A stretch of 64,000 nt of DNA from Begonia masoniana. Lineage: Eukaryota > Streptophyta > Magnoliopsida > Cucurbitales > Begoniaceae. A program made the position numbers and the translations under genes. Each line of letters begins with the position of its first letter. Positions within the stretch are counted from its first letter, which is position 1. The stretch lies in contig CM039508.1 of NCBI GenBank assembly GCA_022432975.1, forward strand, positions 31,080,433 through 31,144,432, written 5' to 3'. The notes below the pieces were generated by a model. It saw only the letters and a list, made by a program, of their open reading frames with translations, did no database searches and was not told the origin of the DNA. This document shows positions 1 through 10,024 of this stretch, one piece after another.

Positions 1-1084
1 GAGTAGCCCCAGTCACCACCCCAACTACCCCGTAGACCACACTTGCCCTGAGTTACCATTTGGGTGTAATTGTCTTGCCATGAGTTGCCATTTAGGCGTG
101 CGCTGGGCCCTACTCATCCTCAAACCTTACTCATCATCACATACTTTACATCGTTTACTTGAAATCATGCATGTAAAATATTCTGTTTGTTTTTCTTTTG
201 AGAAGACATGATGCATGAAGATCTGATCATAACATACCATCAAAACAATTTATGAATGTATTTAAACACACTAAACTCGTAAAACAAACCTAATACACGG
301 TTACTAACCAACAACCTAAGTTACCCGACTCGTTTCAGCCTCACAATCAGAAAACATTATCGAAACACATAAAACTTAACATCGATACAATGTAGGGCCT
401 TAAGGGCTGGAAACCTAACACCCACTTATCTGGCCTCCTAGCTATGCCGAGCACCGTCATTTGAGGGCTTGGGTTACCTAAGGCATGTTCATAACACGTC
501 ATTAGTATCAGTCCTAAATAATCAATCCAAACATCATTAGTTTCTTCTACTTATCCAAATATCCACCAAAACATCATCAATGGGCAATACAATCGCTATC
601 CTATCGATTTCTCACAATCTGGAAATTTTTCACTTAACCCTAAACCAAAATCAGCTCTATTACAACTACTAGACATATCAATTGTATAGAACTTACCTAG
701 AGTAGCTATTTGAGGAAGAAGACCGTGAAGAAAATAGCCGGAATCGGAGGAGAATGATCGGAGGAATAGAAAACGTAGAGGGGAGGAATGATTCTTCGCC
801 AGATGGGGGGCTTCGCGATGGGGAAGAGAGAAAGTGAAAGACTAAGGGGGGAAGTTTTCTAGTTTTTATTCTAAATTTTACTTAATAACTTACTTAAATG
901 CCCTTAGTTAAATCTTTTGCTTCGTTCATAATTTCATCTATCGATTTGATTTCTCCCAACATTTCTTATTTCTACAAATATTCCCATTTATTCCTAAGGT
1001 TCTAACAAAACTTCCCGTTCGCCATTCGGATTTAATTTACTATTCTAAAACTCAAAACTATGATCGAAATTTCTAGGCGTTACA
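1..1084 (-). repeat. 3' LTR of Tekay-type element, truncated by window start
   Basis: Bases 1-1084 repeat 7184-8267 almost exactly, differing by scattered substitutions and small indels. The inner edge is the CGTTACA at 1078-1084, followed at once by the polypurine tract. About 1350 bp of this LTR lies outside the window. It contains no gene. Confidence 0.95.
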
Positions 1085-1097
1085 TCCTACCCTCCTT
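1085..1097 (-). other. Polypurine tract of Tekay-type element
   Basis: On the minus strand the tract reads AAGGAGGGTAGGA and abuts the TGTAACG start of the 3' LTR. This is the expected position of the plus-strand priming site. The same tract, with one base changed, precedes the E-array LTRs (23818-23830 and 29841-29853), which ties the two families together. Confidence 0.88.
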
Positions 1098-1099
1098 AT

Positions 1100-2851
1100 T
1101 TAGAATTTTGTCCCCAAAATTTCGCACCTGAACAATTCTGGATATTTGTCCATCATGTCCTGTTGGCGCTCCCATGTGGCTTCCTCCACGTTTTGATTTC
1201 TCCACAACACCTTAACCAGTGGGATTGACTTATTGCGCAATACTTTAACAGTAGACTCCAGAATCTGCACTGGCCTCTCTTCGTAAGTTAAAGTCAGCTG
1301 TATCTCAAGGTTAACTGGTTCTACCACGTGTGTTTGGTCTCGTACACATTTCCTCAACATCGACACATGGAAGACATTATGTACTCCCTCCATAGACATT
1401 GGCAATTGAAGCTTGTATGCTGTAGCTCTAATCCTTTCGATAATCAAGAACTGTCCGACAAACCGTGGATTCAACTTCCCTCTTTTACCAAAGCGAACCA
1501 CTCCCTTAAATGGTGAAACTTTCAAAAACACTTCATCGCCAACTACAAACTCCAACTCTCGCCTTCTTCGATCTGCATAGCTATTTTGGCGACTCTGTGT
1601 AGTTTCCATCCTTTGTTTGATCAGAGCAACCTTCTCCGATAACTGTTGTAAAATTTCTGGTCCAATCAACTTAGCTTTGCCTACCTCATCCCAATATAGG
1701 GGCGACCTACACTTTCTGCCATAAAGTGCTTCATACGGAGCCATACCGATCGTGGACTGATAGCTGTTATTATCCGCAAATTCAACCAGCAGTAAATATC
1801 GGCTCCAAGAGGCTTGAAACTCTAGCACGCACGCTCTCAACATATCCTCGAGTATCTGAATCGTCCTCTCAGATTGTCCGTCAGTCTGTGGGTGGAAAGT
1901 CGTGCTAAAAGTTAACTTAGTACCCATAGCGCTTTGTAAACTTTTCCAAAATCTCGAAGTAAATCTTGGATCCCGGTTCGAAACAATCGACATAGGAACT
2001 CCATGCAACCTTAAAATCTCCTGAACGTACAGCTCTGCGAACTGATTCATCGTGTAGGTCATTTTCATAGGTAAGAAATGAGTTGTCTTTGTTAATCTAT
2101 CGACTACAACCCATATGCTGTCATGTCCTTTTGTCGTCCTTGGTAATCCAACAATGAAATCTATTGCTATATGGTCCCACTTCCACTCGGGAATCGGTAA
2201 AGGTTGTAAAATTCCACCTGGTCTCGGGTGCTCTACCTTCACTTGCTGGCAAACCATGCAGGACTGTAAATAATTGGCCACTTCCCTTTTCATGTTAGGC
2301 CACCAATATCGCACTTTCAGATCTCGGTACATCTTAGTGTTACCTGGATGCACTGAGAATGACGACGAATGTGCCTTCACCATGATCAACTTTCTTAGCT
2401 CATTATCCTTCGGAACGTACCAACGGTCCCGAAACCTCAAGATGCCATCCTCTGAGCAATTGAATTCAGAAGACGTATCGGTCAACTTTGCCACAATAGC
2501 TTCCTTTTCTTCCGAGTCCATCTGTTGAGCCTCCTTAATTTTGTCCAATAGAGTAGGCCGTATGGTCAGGTCGGCAAGTAGGATCGAAAGCTCTGAAACT
2601 ACCTCTAACTCAAACCTATTCATCTCTTTTCTTAATGAAGCTGGGATACAGTAAGCAACTGACTCCATGGTCTTAGGCATCCTACTCAAAGAATCTGCCA
2701 CCGTATTCGCCTTTCCAGGATGATACTTAATTTCAAAGTCATAGTCTTTCACAAACTCCAACCATCTCCTTTGTCTCATATTTAAATCTTTATGCGTAAA
2801 AAGATATTTTAAACTCTTATGGTCCAAAAAACACTTCACACTTCTAACCAT
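1100..2851 (-). CDS. Pol C-terminal frame: RNase H tail, integrase, chromodomain (inactive)
   Basis: The open frame is 583 residues. Residues 1-57 are the RNase H tail, ending in [14 protein letters not shown]. The zinc-binding HHCC module is H161, H168, C198, C201. The integrase core has D231 and E328, but the middle catalytic residue, normally the first D of SDRD, is N292 (codon AAC at 1976-1978 on the minus strand, one transition from GAC). The GPY/F block is near 459-474 and a chromodomain near 523-574 ends in YPELF. In the family, integrase inserts the cDNA and the chromodomain reads histone marks to choose the site. This frame is only the end of a longer polyprotein whose upstream part is broken, so the Met at 2851 is not a natural start. 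The D-to-N change should abolish strand transfer even if the frame were expressed. Confidence 0.9.
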   Translation of the reverse strand: MVRSVKCFLDHKSLKYLFTHKDLNMRQRRWLEFVKDYDFEIKYHPGKANTVADSLSRMPKTMESVAYCIPASLRKEMNRFELEVVSELSILLADLTIRPTLLDKIKEAQQMDSEEKEAIVAKLTDTSSEFNCSEDGILRFRDRWYVPKDNELRKLIMVKAHSSSFSVHPGNTKMYRDLKVRYWWPNMKREVANYLQSCMVCQQVKVEHPRPGGILQPLPIPEWKWDHIAIDFIVGLPRTTKGHDSIWVVVDRLTKTTHFLPMKMTYTMNQFAELYVQEILRLHGVPMSIVSNRDPRFTSRFWKSLQSAMGTKLTFSTTFHPQTDGQSERTIQILEDMLRACVLEFQASWSRYLLLVEFADNNSYQSTIGMAPYEALYGRKCRSPLYWDEVGKAKLIGPEILQQLSEKVALIKQRMETTQSRQNSYADRRRRELEFVVGDEVFLKVSPFKGVVRFGKRGKLNPRFVGQFLIIERIRATAYKLQLPMSMEGVHNVFHVSMLRKCVRDQTHVVEPVNLEIQLTLTYEERPVQILESTVKVLRNKSIPLVKVLWRNQNVEEATWERQQDMMDKYPELFRCEILGTKF

Positions 2852-3428
2852 AGAGATAGTGCCTCCATATTTTTAACGCAAATACCACCGCTGCAAATTC
2901 TAAGTCATTCGTCAGATAGTTCTGCTCATAAATCTTCAATTGCCTAGAGGCATAGGCAATTACCTTTCCGCTCTACATCAATACGCATCCTAATCCTACT
3001 TTGGATGCGTCACAGTAGATACTGAACATCCCATTCTCCACGGGCAGAATCAATAATGGCGCTGTGGTCAACTTTTGCTTCAAGGTCTGAAAACTTTCTT
3101 AACAGGCCTTAGACCACATGTATTTCACTTCTCTCTTTGTTAAGTTTGTCAGGGGTTTGGCTATGATTGAGAACCCTTCAATAAACTTTCGATAATACCC
3201 AGCCAGGCCTACAAAACTTCGTACTTCACTTGCATTTCTCGACTAAGGCCACTCCTTCACAGCTTGAACCTTAGCCGGGTCTACCGAAACGCCTTCTTTT
3301 GAAATTACGTGGCCTAAGAAATTTACCTGATTCAGCCAAAATCCGCACTTGGAAAACTTAGCATACAATTTGTGCTGCTTCAACATATCCAAAACGGCCA
3401 TCAAGTGCTTCGCATGTTCTTCATCATT
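2852..3428 (-). pseudogene. RNase H region of Tekay-type pol, interrupted
   Basis: Translation of the minus strand shows the RNase H signature YCDASKVGLGCVLM, then a stop where a glutamine-like position is expected, then [19 protein letters not shown] and further family sequence. A stop also sits directly after the RT catalytic block at 3429. The domain is recognisable but cannot be read through. It joins the RT remnant on one side and the integrase frame on the other. Confidence 0.8.
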
Positions 3429-4402
3429 TCAGGAATATATCAGAATGTCATCTATGAACACTATCACGAACTTATCCAAGAACTCCCGAAACACTCTGTT
3501 CATGAGATACATGAAAGCTGTCGGGGCATTAGTTAAACCAAAGGACATAACCCTGAACTCATAGTGCCCATAACGTGTTCTAAAAGCGGTCTTTGGTATA
3601 TCCCCGGCCTTAATTTTCAATTGGTGGTACCCTGATCGTAAATCAATCTTCGAGAACACACTGGCCCCATGCAATTGGTCAAACAGATCATCAATCCTTG
3701 GCAGTGGATACTTATTTTTAATGGTTAACTTATTCAACTATCGGTAATCCACACACATCCTTAAAGAACAATTTTTCTTCTTCACGAACAAGACCGGAGC
3801 GCCCCAAGGAGAAACGCTCGGCCGTACAAAACCCTTGTCTGTTAGCTCTTTCAGCTGGGCTTGTAACTCCCTCAGCTCAACTGGTGCCATTCTATAGAGA
3901 TTCTTAGACACTGGCATCACACCAAGAATAATCTCAATAGTGAATTCCATTTCTCGATCTGGAGGCAAGAAAGGCAACTCATCTATGAACACTTCCATAA
4001 AGTCCTTTACTTCTGGAATGTCACACATCTTCAACTCATTTTGCACACTTAGTTCCTCAACGCTTGCTATAAAGCCAAAACATCCATGCTTCATTGAGTA
4101 CCGGGCACTCACAGGCAAGTTCGGCAACTCATCTAGGAACACACCTTTAAGGCTCCCAACTGTCGGGATGTCATTTAACTCTAATTCGTCTTGCTTTCTT
4201 ACATCCACAATGCTCGCTATAAAACTGAAACATCTAGGTCTTACCGATTACAGGGTACTCATCGATGATACTAGAGGCATACAACTCGAACATAGGGTCG
4301 CCTGAAAAAAATAATCCTCCCCGCACGGGGGTCTAAAACTTACCACACCCGACCTGCAATTAATTGTGGCATAGTGCCTATACAACCAATCCATACCCAA
4401 GA
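3429..4402 (-). pseudogene. Protease C-terminus and reverse transcriptase, broken
   Basis: Two same-strand frames carry RT: 3738-4208, ending in CVDYR, and 3429-3737, starting just after it and holding [11 protein letters not shown] and the catalytic FIDDILIYS. They are split by a TAG at about 3738-3740 where the family has glutamine (R-stop-LNKLT). Another stop follows IDDILIYS. The stretch 4273-4402 is the end of protease (the GMDWL region) in a shifted frame. RT would copy the element RNA into cDNA. An unusual 50-codon tandem duplication lies between protease and RT (see 3973-4272). Confidence 0.88.
3973..4272 (-). repeat. 150-bp in-frame tandem duplication between protease and RT
   Basis: Bases 3973-4122 and 4123-4272 are two diverged copies of a 150-bp unit. 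Both begin GGCAACTCATCTA on the plus strand and contain GCT.GCTATAAA.C.GAAACATC-like matches near the end. The encoded peptides both read as DIP..........VF.DELP-type segments, the block that precedes RT in this family once per element. Because the unit is exactly 50 codons, the frame is kept. Confidence 0.8.
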
Positions 4403-5665
4403 TTACATCAACCCCTTCATACTTATGATGATCAGATCTGCATACAGTTGCCGGCCACTAATAAATATAACCTCTCCCTGTATTGCTTGGTCGGAATGTA
4501 AAAGCTCCCCGGAGGGCAACATGACACTATAATTACGATCAGCTAGGACGGAATCCAATTTCCACTTAGATATATAATACTGTGCTATGAAAGAATGGGT
4601 TGCCCCACTGTCAATTAAAACATGAGCTGCCTTTTCACAGACTAGAACCATACCTGAAACAACTGAAGGCTGAGTAGCTTCCTCATCTTCAATTAGAGCA
4701 AAGATCCTTGAAGAACCACCCGGAGGTCTCCCAACCGGCCAAAGACAATCAGCGGCCTTATGCCCCACCCTATTACACCTGATGCATCGGCCCGTGTACA
4801 ACTTACAATCACCCGGATGATATTTCTGACAGGTAGGACACAAAGAAACCCGTGGTGTTCCTTGTGGGCGCTTGCCTTTGTCTTGAGCTCTAGGTGCTTC
4901 ATTCGCCCGTTTGACACCACGTTGTGGTTGTGGCTGCCAATCTTGGTTCTGCTGAGGCCGTAATTCTCTAATAAACCTCCTCGACGTATCTCTCTGCCGC
5001 TGCAGTCTCATTTCAATGTCATCGAGCATGAGAGCCTTGGCTACAATTCGATGATACGGCATATCTTCAGCTTCTGCCGTCTTCACCCCTTTCAAGATCT
5101 CTAATTTCAAACCTTGAACAAACTGGTATATTTTATCTTCCTCATCACTGACCATCATACCTGCATATCTGGACAATGATTCAAACCTACGCACGTACTC
5201 GGCCACAGATCCTGTCTGGCGTAGTTGAGAAAACTCAGCTCTCTTGTTAGCCCGAAGGGCGTGGCTAAAATACTTGTTGTAGAATATTGTTTTGAACATC
5301 TGCCATGTCATAACTCCCACATCCGTATTGGCTATCACTGTATCCCACCAAAATACGGCATCCTTCTCTAAGTTGAACACCGCACATGTTACCTTCTCAG
5401 ATTCTTCCACTTTCGCATAAGCAAACATGCTTTCAAGTTTGCGGATCCACTCTTCAGCACTAGTGGGATCTGAGGACTGTCCATCGAAAGTTGGAGGCCT
5501 AAGCCGTCTGAATCTTTCCACGCTTAGCTCACGTGAATTGCTACCCTGTCCATTACCATTTCCATCCCTATTGAGTAGGATTCCTATTTGTGCAGACTGT
5601 TGTCGCACTAATTCCATAAGCTGGCTATTAGGGATCTCATCATCTTGTCTGGGTGCTCTCGGCAT
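4403..5665 (-). CDS. Gag-protease polyprotein N-terminal part
   Basis: I choose the Met at 5665 (MPRAPRQDDE) because the related E array has the same start context (MPKAPRKLEE), although the frame is open to a Met at 5704. Counted from the 5704 Met, the capsid-like region spans about residues 60-240 with PPTFDG and FWWDT. Two zinc-knuckle-like motifs follow: C289/C292/H296/C300 and C307/C310/H315/C320. The aspartic protease active site is VLIDSGATHSFI with D365. Gag packages the RNA, and protease cuts the polyprotein. The frame ends in TAA at 4403-4405 because of a one-base shift just before the expected FDVILGMDWL, so protease is truncated and pol is out of frame. Confidence 0.9.
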   Translation of the reverse strand: MPRAPRQDDEIPNSQLMELVRQQSAQIGILLNRDGNGNGQGSNSRELSVERFRRLRPPTFDGQSSDPTSAEEWIRKLESMFAYAKVEESEKVTCAVFNLEKDAVFWWDTVIANTDVGVMTWQMFKTIFYNKYFSHALRANKRAEFSQLRQTGSVAEYVRRFESLSRYAGMMVSDEEDKIYQFVQGLKLEILKGVKTAEAEDMPYHRIVAKALMLDDIEMRLQRQRDTSRRFIRELRPQQNQDWQPQPQRGVKRANEAPRAQDKGKRPQGTPRVSLCPTCQKYHPGDCKLYTGRCIRCNRVGHKAADCLWPVGRPPGGSSRIFALIEDEEATQPSVVSGMVLVCEKAAHVLIDSGATHSFIAQYYISKWKLDSVLADRNYSVMLPSGELLHSDQAIQGEVIFISGRQLYADLIIISMKGLM

Positions 5666-5813
5666 TTTCTCTTTCCTAGACACATTAAACAATAGTAACA
5701 ACATAATTATCTGGGGATCATACTTAAACTTAAATACTTACAATCGATGGAGAGTTCTCGTGCGGTGGTGTGTTTTGGCAGCTAGTCGTCAAAATCGCTT
5801 TTAAAACTCAATC

Positions 5814-5825
5814 GCTCTGATACCA
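5814..5825 (-). other. Primer binding site (tRNA-iMet) of Tekay-type element
   Basis: On the minus strand the site reads TGGTATCAGAGC, four bases inside the LTR end at 5830. This is the standard plant site pairing with the 3' end of initiator methionine tRNA. The leader between here and gag (5666-5813) has no gene; it holds a GTAAGT at 5736-5741 and a TCTAG ending at 5676. Confidence 0.93.
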
Positions 5826-5829
5826 TAAT

Positions 5830-8267
5830 TGTAACGACCCTTACCCGGCCAGGGCCGCCATTGAGTTGCCATGACGTAGACTTAACATAAGACCTCAACA
5901 TTTCTTATAAGAAGTTCTGCCTTACCTTTTCCCATATATATATATATATATATTTTTTATCACATTATAACTAATGGAGAATCATTCAATTAAAGCTGGC
6001 AGCAATCGGCCAGTGAGGGAGAGCAAATTCGCCCAAACAGAAAAGTATCGTAGGCGAGTTATTAACATTCAATTCCCCTCTGGTTTCTGCTAATTGCGAA
6101 CCGACCGACGTTAACATACTCAGAATCTGACGACGAAAATGTCCTCAGAATCTGCCGGCGATAACATACTCAGAATCGGGCTACGTTACCGTCCCCAGAC
6201 TCTGACGATATTATCGTCCCCGGAATACCCAGACCTATTCGTCCACAGACCATCGTCCAAAGACTACTTAAACGTACCGTCTACACCGACCACTTAACGT
6301 ACTCGTCCACACAGACTCATTCATCCACGTGACTTACTGTCCACACAGACTACTTAACTTACTCGTCCACGCAGACTCATTCATCTACGTGACTTGTCGT
6401 CCACACAGACTACTTAACTTACTCATCCACATAGACTACTTCGTCTACGTGACTTATCGTCCACACAGACTACCTAACTTACTCGTCCACGTAGACTACT
6501 TCGTCTACATGACTTATCGTCCACACAGACAACTTAACTTAGTCGTCCACACAGACTACTTAACTTACTCGTCCACGCAGACTCATTGTCCACGTGACCC
6601 TCTTAAACCCCACGTGACAGTGGACGATAACTTTTACCGAACACGTCTAACTCACAGAGATAGACTGCATGGATCGTTCAAAAAACCAAACTAATCCTTA
6701 CGGTAAGAAAGCCTAAAATCGTCTAATACCGTCTCACATAACTCACAGAACCATCACCAATGTAAAAATGAAATTTTCCTAAACCATCACCAAACGAATA
6801 CTTTTATAAAGTCATTAAAAATGACATAACTCCAAGTCTAAATCTACTATACAATTTCAAAATATCAAACTCTTCTGTAATTCCTAAAATTTCATCTCAT
6901 CCCAAAAAAAATCAATCATTTTCACACCTTACTACCACAAAACACTCAGAGAACGCCCACGGTCAATCCAACCCAGCCAAAACACGCCCCGTCGCCACGA
7001 GCCCCGACCACCGACTATCTACACATGATCATCAGGAGGAGGTTTCTCTACATCATACGATAATCACATTAAGCCTAAAGCTCAGTAAGGAGGTGCACTA
7101 TCCATGAGTAATAACAATGCATGGTTTATCAAAACATGTTCATTTCTTTAATTTACTTAACATATAAGAGTAAGTTTAGGCATGAGTAAACCCCAGTCAC
7201 CACCCTGTCTACCCCGTAGACCACACTTGCTCTGAGTTACTATTTGGGTGTAATTGTCTTGCCATGAGTTGCCATTTAGGCGTGCGCTGGGCCCTACTCA
7301 TCCTCAAACCTTACTCATCATCACATACTTTACATCGTTTACTTGAAATCATGCATGTAAAATATTCTGTGTGTTTTTCTTTTGAGAAGACATGATGCAT
7401 GAAGATCTGATCATAACATAACATCAAAACAATTCATGAATGTATTTAAACACACTAAACTCGTAAAAAAAACCTAACACACGGTTACTAACCAACAACC
7501 TAAGCTACCCGACTCGTTTCAGCCCCACAATCAGAAAACATCATCGAAACACATAAAACTTAACATCGATACAATGTAGGGCCTTAAGGGCTAGAAACCT
7601 AACACCCACTTACCTGGCCTCCTAGCTATGCCGAGCACCGTCCTTTGAGGGCTTGGGTTACCTAAGGCATGTTCATAACATGTCATTAGTATCAGTCCTA
7701 AATAATCAATCCAAACATCATTACTTCCTTCTACTTATCCAAATATCCACCAAAACATCATCAATGGGTAATACAATCGCTATCCTATCGATTTCTCACA
7801 ATCTGGAAATTTTTCACTTAACCCTAAACCAAAATCAGTTCTATTACAACTACTAGACATATCAAATGTATAGAACTTACCTAGAGTAGCTATTTGGGGA
7901 AGAAGACCGTGAAGAAAATCGCCAAAATCGGAGGAGAACGATCGGAGGAATAGAAAACGTAGAGGGGAGGAATGACTCTTCTCCAGAGGGGGGCTTCGCG
8001 ATGGGGAAGAGAGAAAGTGAAAGACTAAAGGGGGAAGTTTTCTAGTTTTTATTCAAAATTTTACTTAATAACTTACTTAAATGCCCTTAGTTAAATCCTT
8101 TGCTTCGTTCATAATTTCATCTATCGATTTGATTTCTCCCAACATTTCTTATTTCTACAAATATTCTCATTTATTCCTAAGGTTCTAACAAAACTTCTCG
8201 TTCGCCATTCAAATTTAATTTACTATTCTAAAACTCAAAACCATGATCGAAATTCCTGGGCGTTACA
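5830..8267 (-). repeat. 5' LTR of Tekay-type element
   Basis: The LTR is 2438 bp and on the plus strand runs from TGTAACGACC at 5830 to GGCGTTACA at 8267, so its two ends are inverted copies of each other. The part 7184-8267 matches bases 1-1084. It contains a 60-bp minisatellite (6275-6600) and a short TA run near 5937-5953. Blocks around 7080-7700 are related to solo LTR-B and, in reverse, to the E-array LTRs. Confidence 0.95.
6275..6600. repeat. 60-bp minisatellite inside the Tekay LTR
   Basis: The motif GTCCACACAGACTACTTAACTTACTC and a companion half recur about every 60 bp, roughly five times, with variants such as GTCCACGTAGACTACTTCG. The apparent 121-residue frame through it is just the repeat read as codons. 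I see no gene. Confidence 0.85.
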
Positions 8268-8720
8268 ACAGTTTTCCGTAATTCTTACGTGTCAATGAGT
8301 CGGGAGTGTCAAGAATGTTTGAGGGGTAATTTTGGGTGGTTTGGAGGTGAGTGGTTTGAAGAAAAATGAAGAAAAGTGGGAGAAGGACGAAGGTGGGCGC
8401 GGAGGGCGTGAGCTGGGCGCACGCTGCAGGTGATTGCAGCGCCGAGCGCCGATCGATCGGTAGTTGTTGGTCTGCCACCTGCGCGGCGGGCGCCGCTCAG
8501 CTCACAAAAATTTATTTTTATTTTTAATTTTCCTATTTCTACTATGTTTTAACCCGATCTTTTCCGACTTGTTTTGCACGTTTTCCAACAAATTTTGAGG
8601 GTTTGCAAAACCCAAAAATCGAGTCGAATTTTTATCGTATTTTATTTTAAACGTCATTTTAAATGCGGGATTTGTTAGCAAAGTAACGCACCGAGCCGGG
8701 GCGGGTTTGGGGGCGTTACA
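8268..8720 (-). repeat. Fragment of an LTR-C-type LTR cut by the Tekay insertion
   Basis: Read on the minus strand from 8720 it begins TGTAACGCCCCCAAACCCGC and continues in parallel with the start of solo LTR-C at 11172, so it is the same LTR type in opposite orientation. Its other end is interrupted by the Tekay LTR at 8267/8268; the remainder is outside the window. It carries a GATCGATCGG motif at 8451-8460. Confidence 0.75.
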
Positions 8721-8944
8721 CTTCACCTCCACCTCTATTTCCATCACTTCATCGGCCTTCTCTGTGGCAATGAAGCCGGTTTGTTCACTCATCCACTTCC
8801 TGAACGCTTCATTCTATTTTCATGTTTAGTCTCTGTTTTTTTGTTATTTTCTGCGTCTGTTATGGGGTGTTCATTGAGCACCGATCATGGTCATTGTCTT
8901 CAGTCTTCCGCTTGTGTATTTTTGCTCCATTTACAGACCTGTAG
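8721..8944 (-). other. Unassigned 224 bp; possible start of a host or captured exon
   Basis: No transposon similarity is visible to me. On the minus strand a Met at 8792 opens MSEQTGFIATEKADEVMEIE and runs 24 codons to the edge of the LTR fragment at 8720, preceded by A-rich DNA that could be a 5' leader. This would fit a first exon interrupted by the LTR, but the length is too short to prove coding. Confidence 0.25.
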
Positions 8945-9172
8945 CCTATTAATGTGCAACATGTGAAAGATGGAGATAAAGTACAATGTGAGCATATATT
9001 CCAAACAAGAAGTCATGTGCACAACAAAATTTGTAGTTTGATTATCGATAGCATGAATTGCACTAATGTAGCAAGTCTGTTACTAGTTCAAAAGTTGAAC
9101 TTGAAAACTAATCAACATCTAAAGTCATACAAGTTTCAATTGTTAAGCGATTGTAGGAAAATCAAGGTGACT
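8945..9172 (+). pseudogene. Element D: protease fragment upstream of Cassandra
   Basis: The sequence parallels 17152-17380 of the CRM-like element base for base with substitutions. It covers the region before and across the aspartic protease site, which here reads LIIDSMNCTNVAS, so the DSG active-site glycine is methionine. It is interrupted at 9172 by Cassandra and resumes at 10025. No LTR of D is seen upstream, so its 5' part is missing. Confidence 0.8.
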
Positions 9173-10024
9173 TGTGATGACCCGAATGTGTACGTATGAG
9201 CACGACTGCGGGGCAAACCTTAGGACCTAAGCCGAGTGTAGATAAATCCCGGACTCAAGTATAGGAAAATCTCGAGTCATAAAAAAGGGGTTGTCACAAT
9301 CCCACATGGCTTGGGGAGATATATGGAAATGAAACATATGTAAGGCCAAGATAGTAAAACGCAATTTGGAGCACAATTGACAATGGATCCTAGAAGAACT
9401 CCGAAGTTAAAAGTGCTCCGGTGAAAGCATTACCATGTTGAGTGACCGACTAAGAAGTCATCGCCATACAAATCCGTGAGGGGAGGATATTGGGTTATGG
9501 CCCAATCTGCAGAGTCGACAATATCTTACTAGAAAAAGGGATCGTTATGAATGGTATCAGAGCTTGTACCCAACCGAAAATGTGGCCAACGAGGACGTTG
9601 GGCCCCCGAGGAGGGGGGATTGTGATGACCTGAATGTGTACGTATGAGCACGACTGCGGGGAAAACCTTGAGTTGCGGGGCAAACCTCAGGACCTAAGAT
9701 GAGTGTAGGCAAATCCCGGACTTGAGTATAAGAAAATCTCAGGTCATCAAAAGGTGGTCATCACAATCTCACATCGCTTGGGGAGGTATATGGAAATGAA
9801 ACATATGTAAGAAAACCCTCCCAAGATAGTAAGACGCATTTTGGATCAAAATTGGCAACGGATCCCATAAGAACTCTAAAGTTAAAAGTATTCCGGTTAG
9901 AGCATTACCATGTTGCGTGACCGACTAAGAAGTCCTCGCCAAACAAATCCGTGAGGGGAGGATATTAGGATACAACTCAATCCTCATAGCGGACAATATC
10001 TTATTGAGAAAAGGGGTCGTTATA
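9173..10024 (+). mobile_element. Cassandra TRIM retrotransposon, older copy
   Basis: Two LTRs (9173-9549, 377 bp; 9621-10024, 404 bp) flank a 71-bp non-coding interior that starts with the tRNA-iMet site AATGGTATCAGAGC and ends with a polypurine tract GAGGAGGGGGGAT. The LTRs contain 5S rRNA-like sequence (9385-9465 and 9860-9940), the hallmark of Cassandra. Flanks TGACT and TAACT are a TSD with one later mutation; the uninterrupted homologue near 17375 reads TAACT. The second LTR has an extra segment of about 28 bp around 9660-9690 caused by a local duplication of GCGGGG.AAACCT. The LTRs differ at many sites, so this copy is old. Confidence 0.9.
9385..9465 (+). ncRNA. 5S rRNA-like segment in first LTR of old Cassandra
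   Basis: It begins GGATCCTAGAAGAACTCCGAAG and keeps AGTTAAAAGTGCTCCGG and GAGTGACCGAC, matching the 3' two thirds of plant 5S rRNA, including the internal Pol III promoter region. Several promoter positions are mutated. A second copy lies at 9860-9940. This is a retrotransposon part, not a ribosomal gene. Confidence 0.75.

Larger units (their letters stand above)
1..8267 (-). mobile_element. Tekay-type Ty3/gypsy retrotransposon, left end outside window
   Basis: The order on the minus strand is 5' LTR (5830-8267), tRNA-iMet primer site, gag-protease, RT, RNase H, integrase with chromodomain, polypurine tract, 3' LTR (1-1084, cut by the window edge). A chromodomain after integrase and the [13 protein letters not shown] GPY/F block place it among plant chromoviruses, closest to the Tekay/Del branch as far as I can judge by eye. 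The coding part is not functional: a frameshift separates protease from RT, stops interrupt RT and RNase H, and one integrase catalytic aspartate is lost. The right flank after the LTR is ACAGT; the matching left TSD lies outside the window. The visible LTR ends align one to one (base 1 with base 7184) and are very similar, so insertion was not ancient. Confidence 0.93.

Noticed and set aside
6329..6694. 121-residue repeat protein (RPHRLLNLLVH units)
   Set aside because: It is the 60-bp LTR minisatellite read in one frame; no start context or family supports coding.
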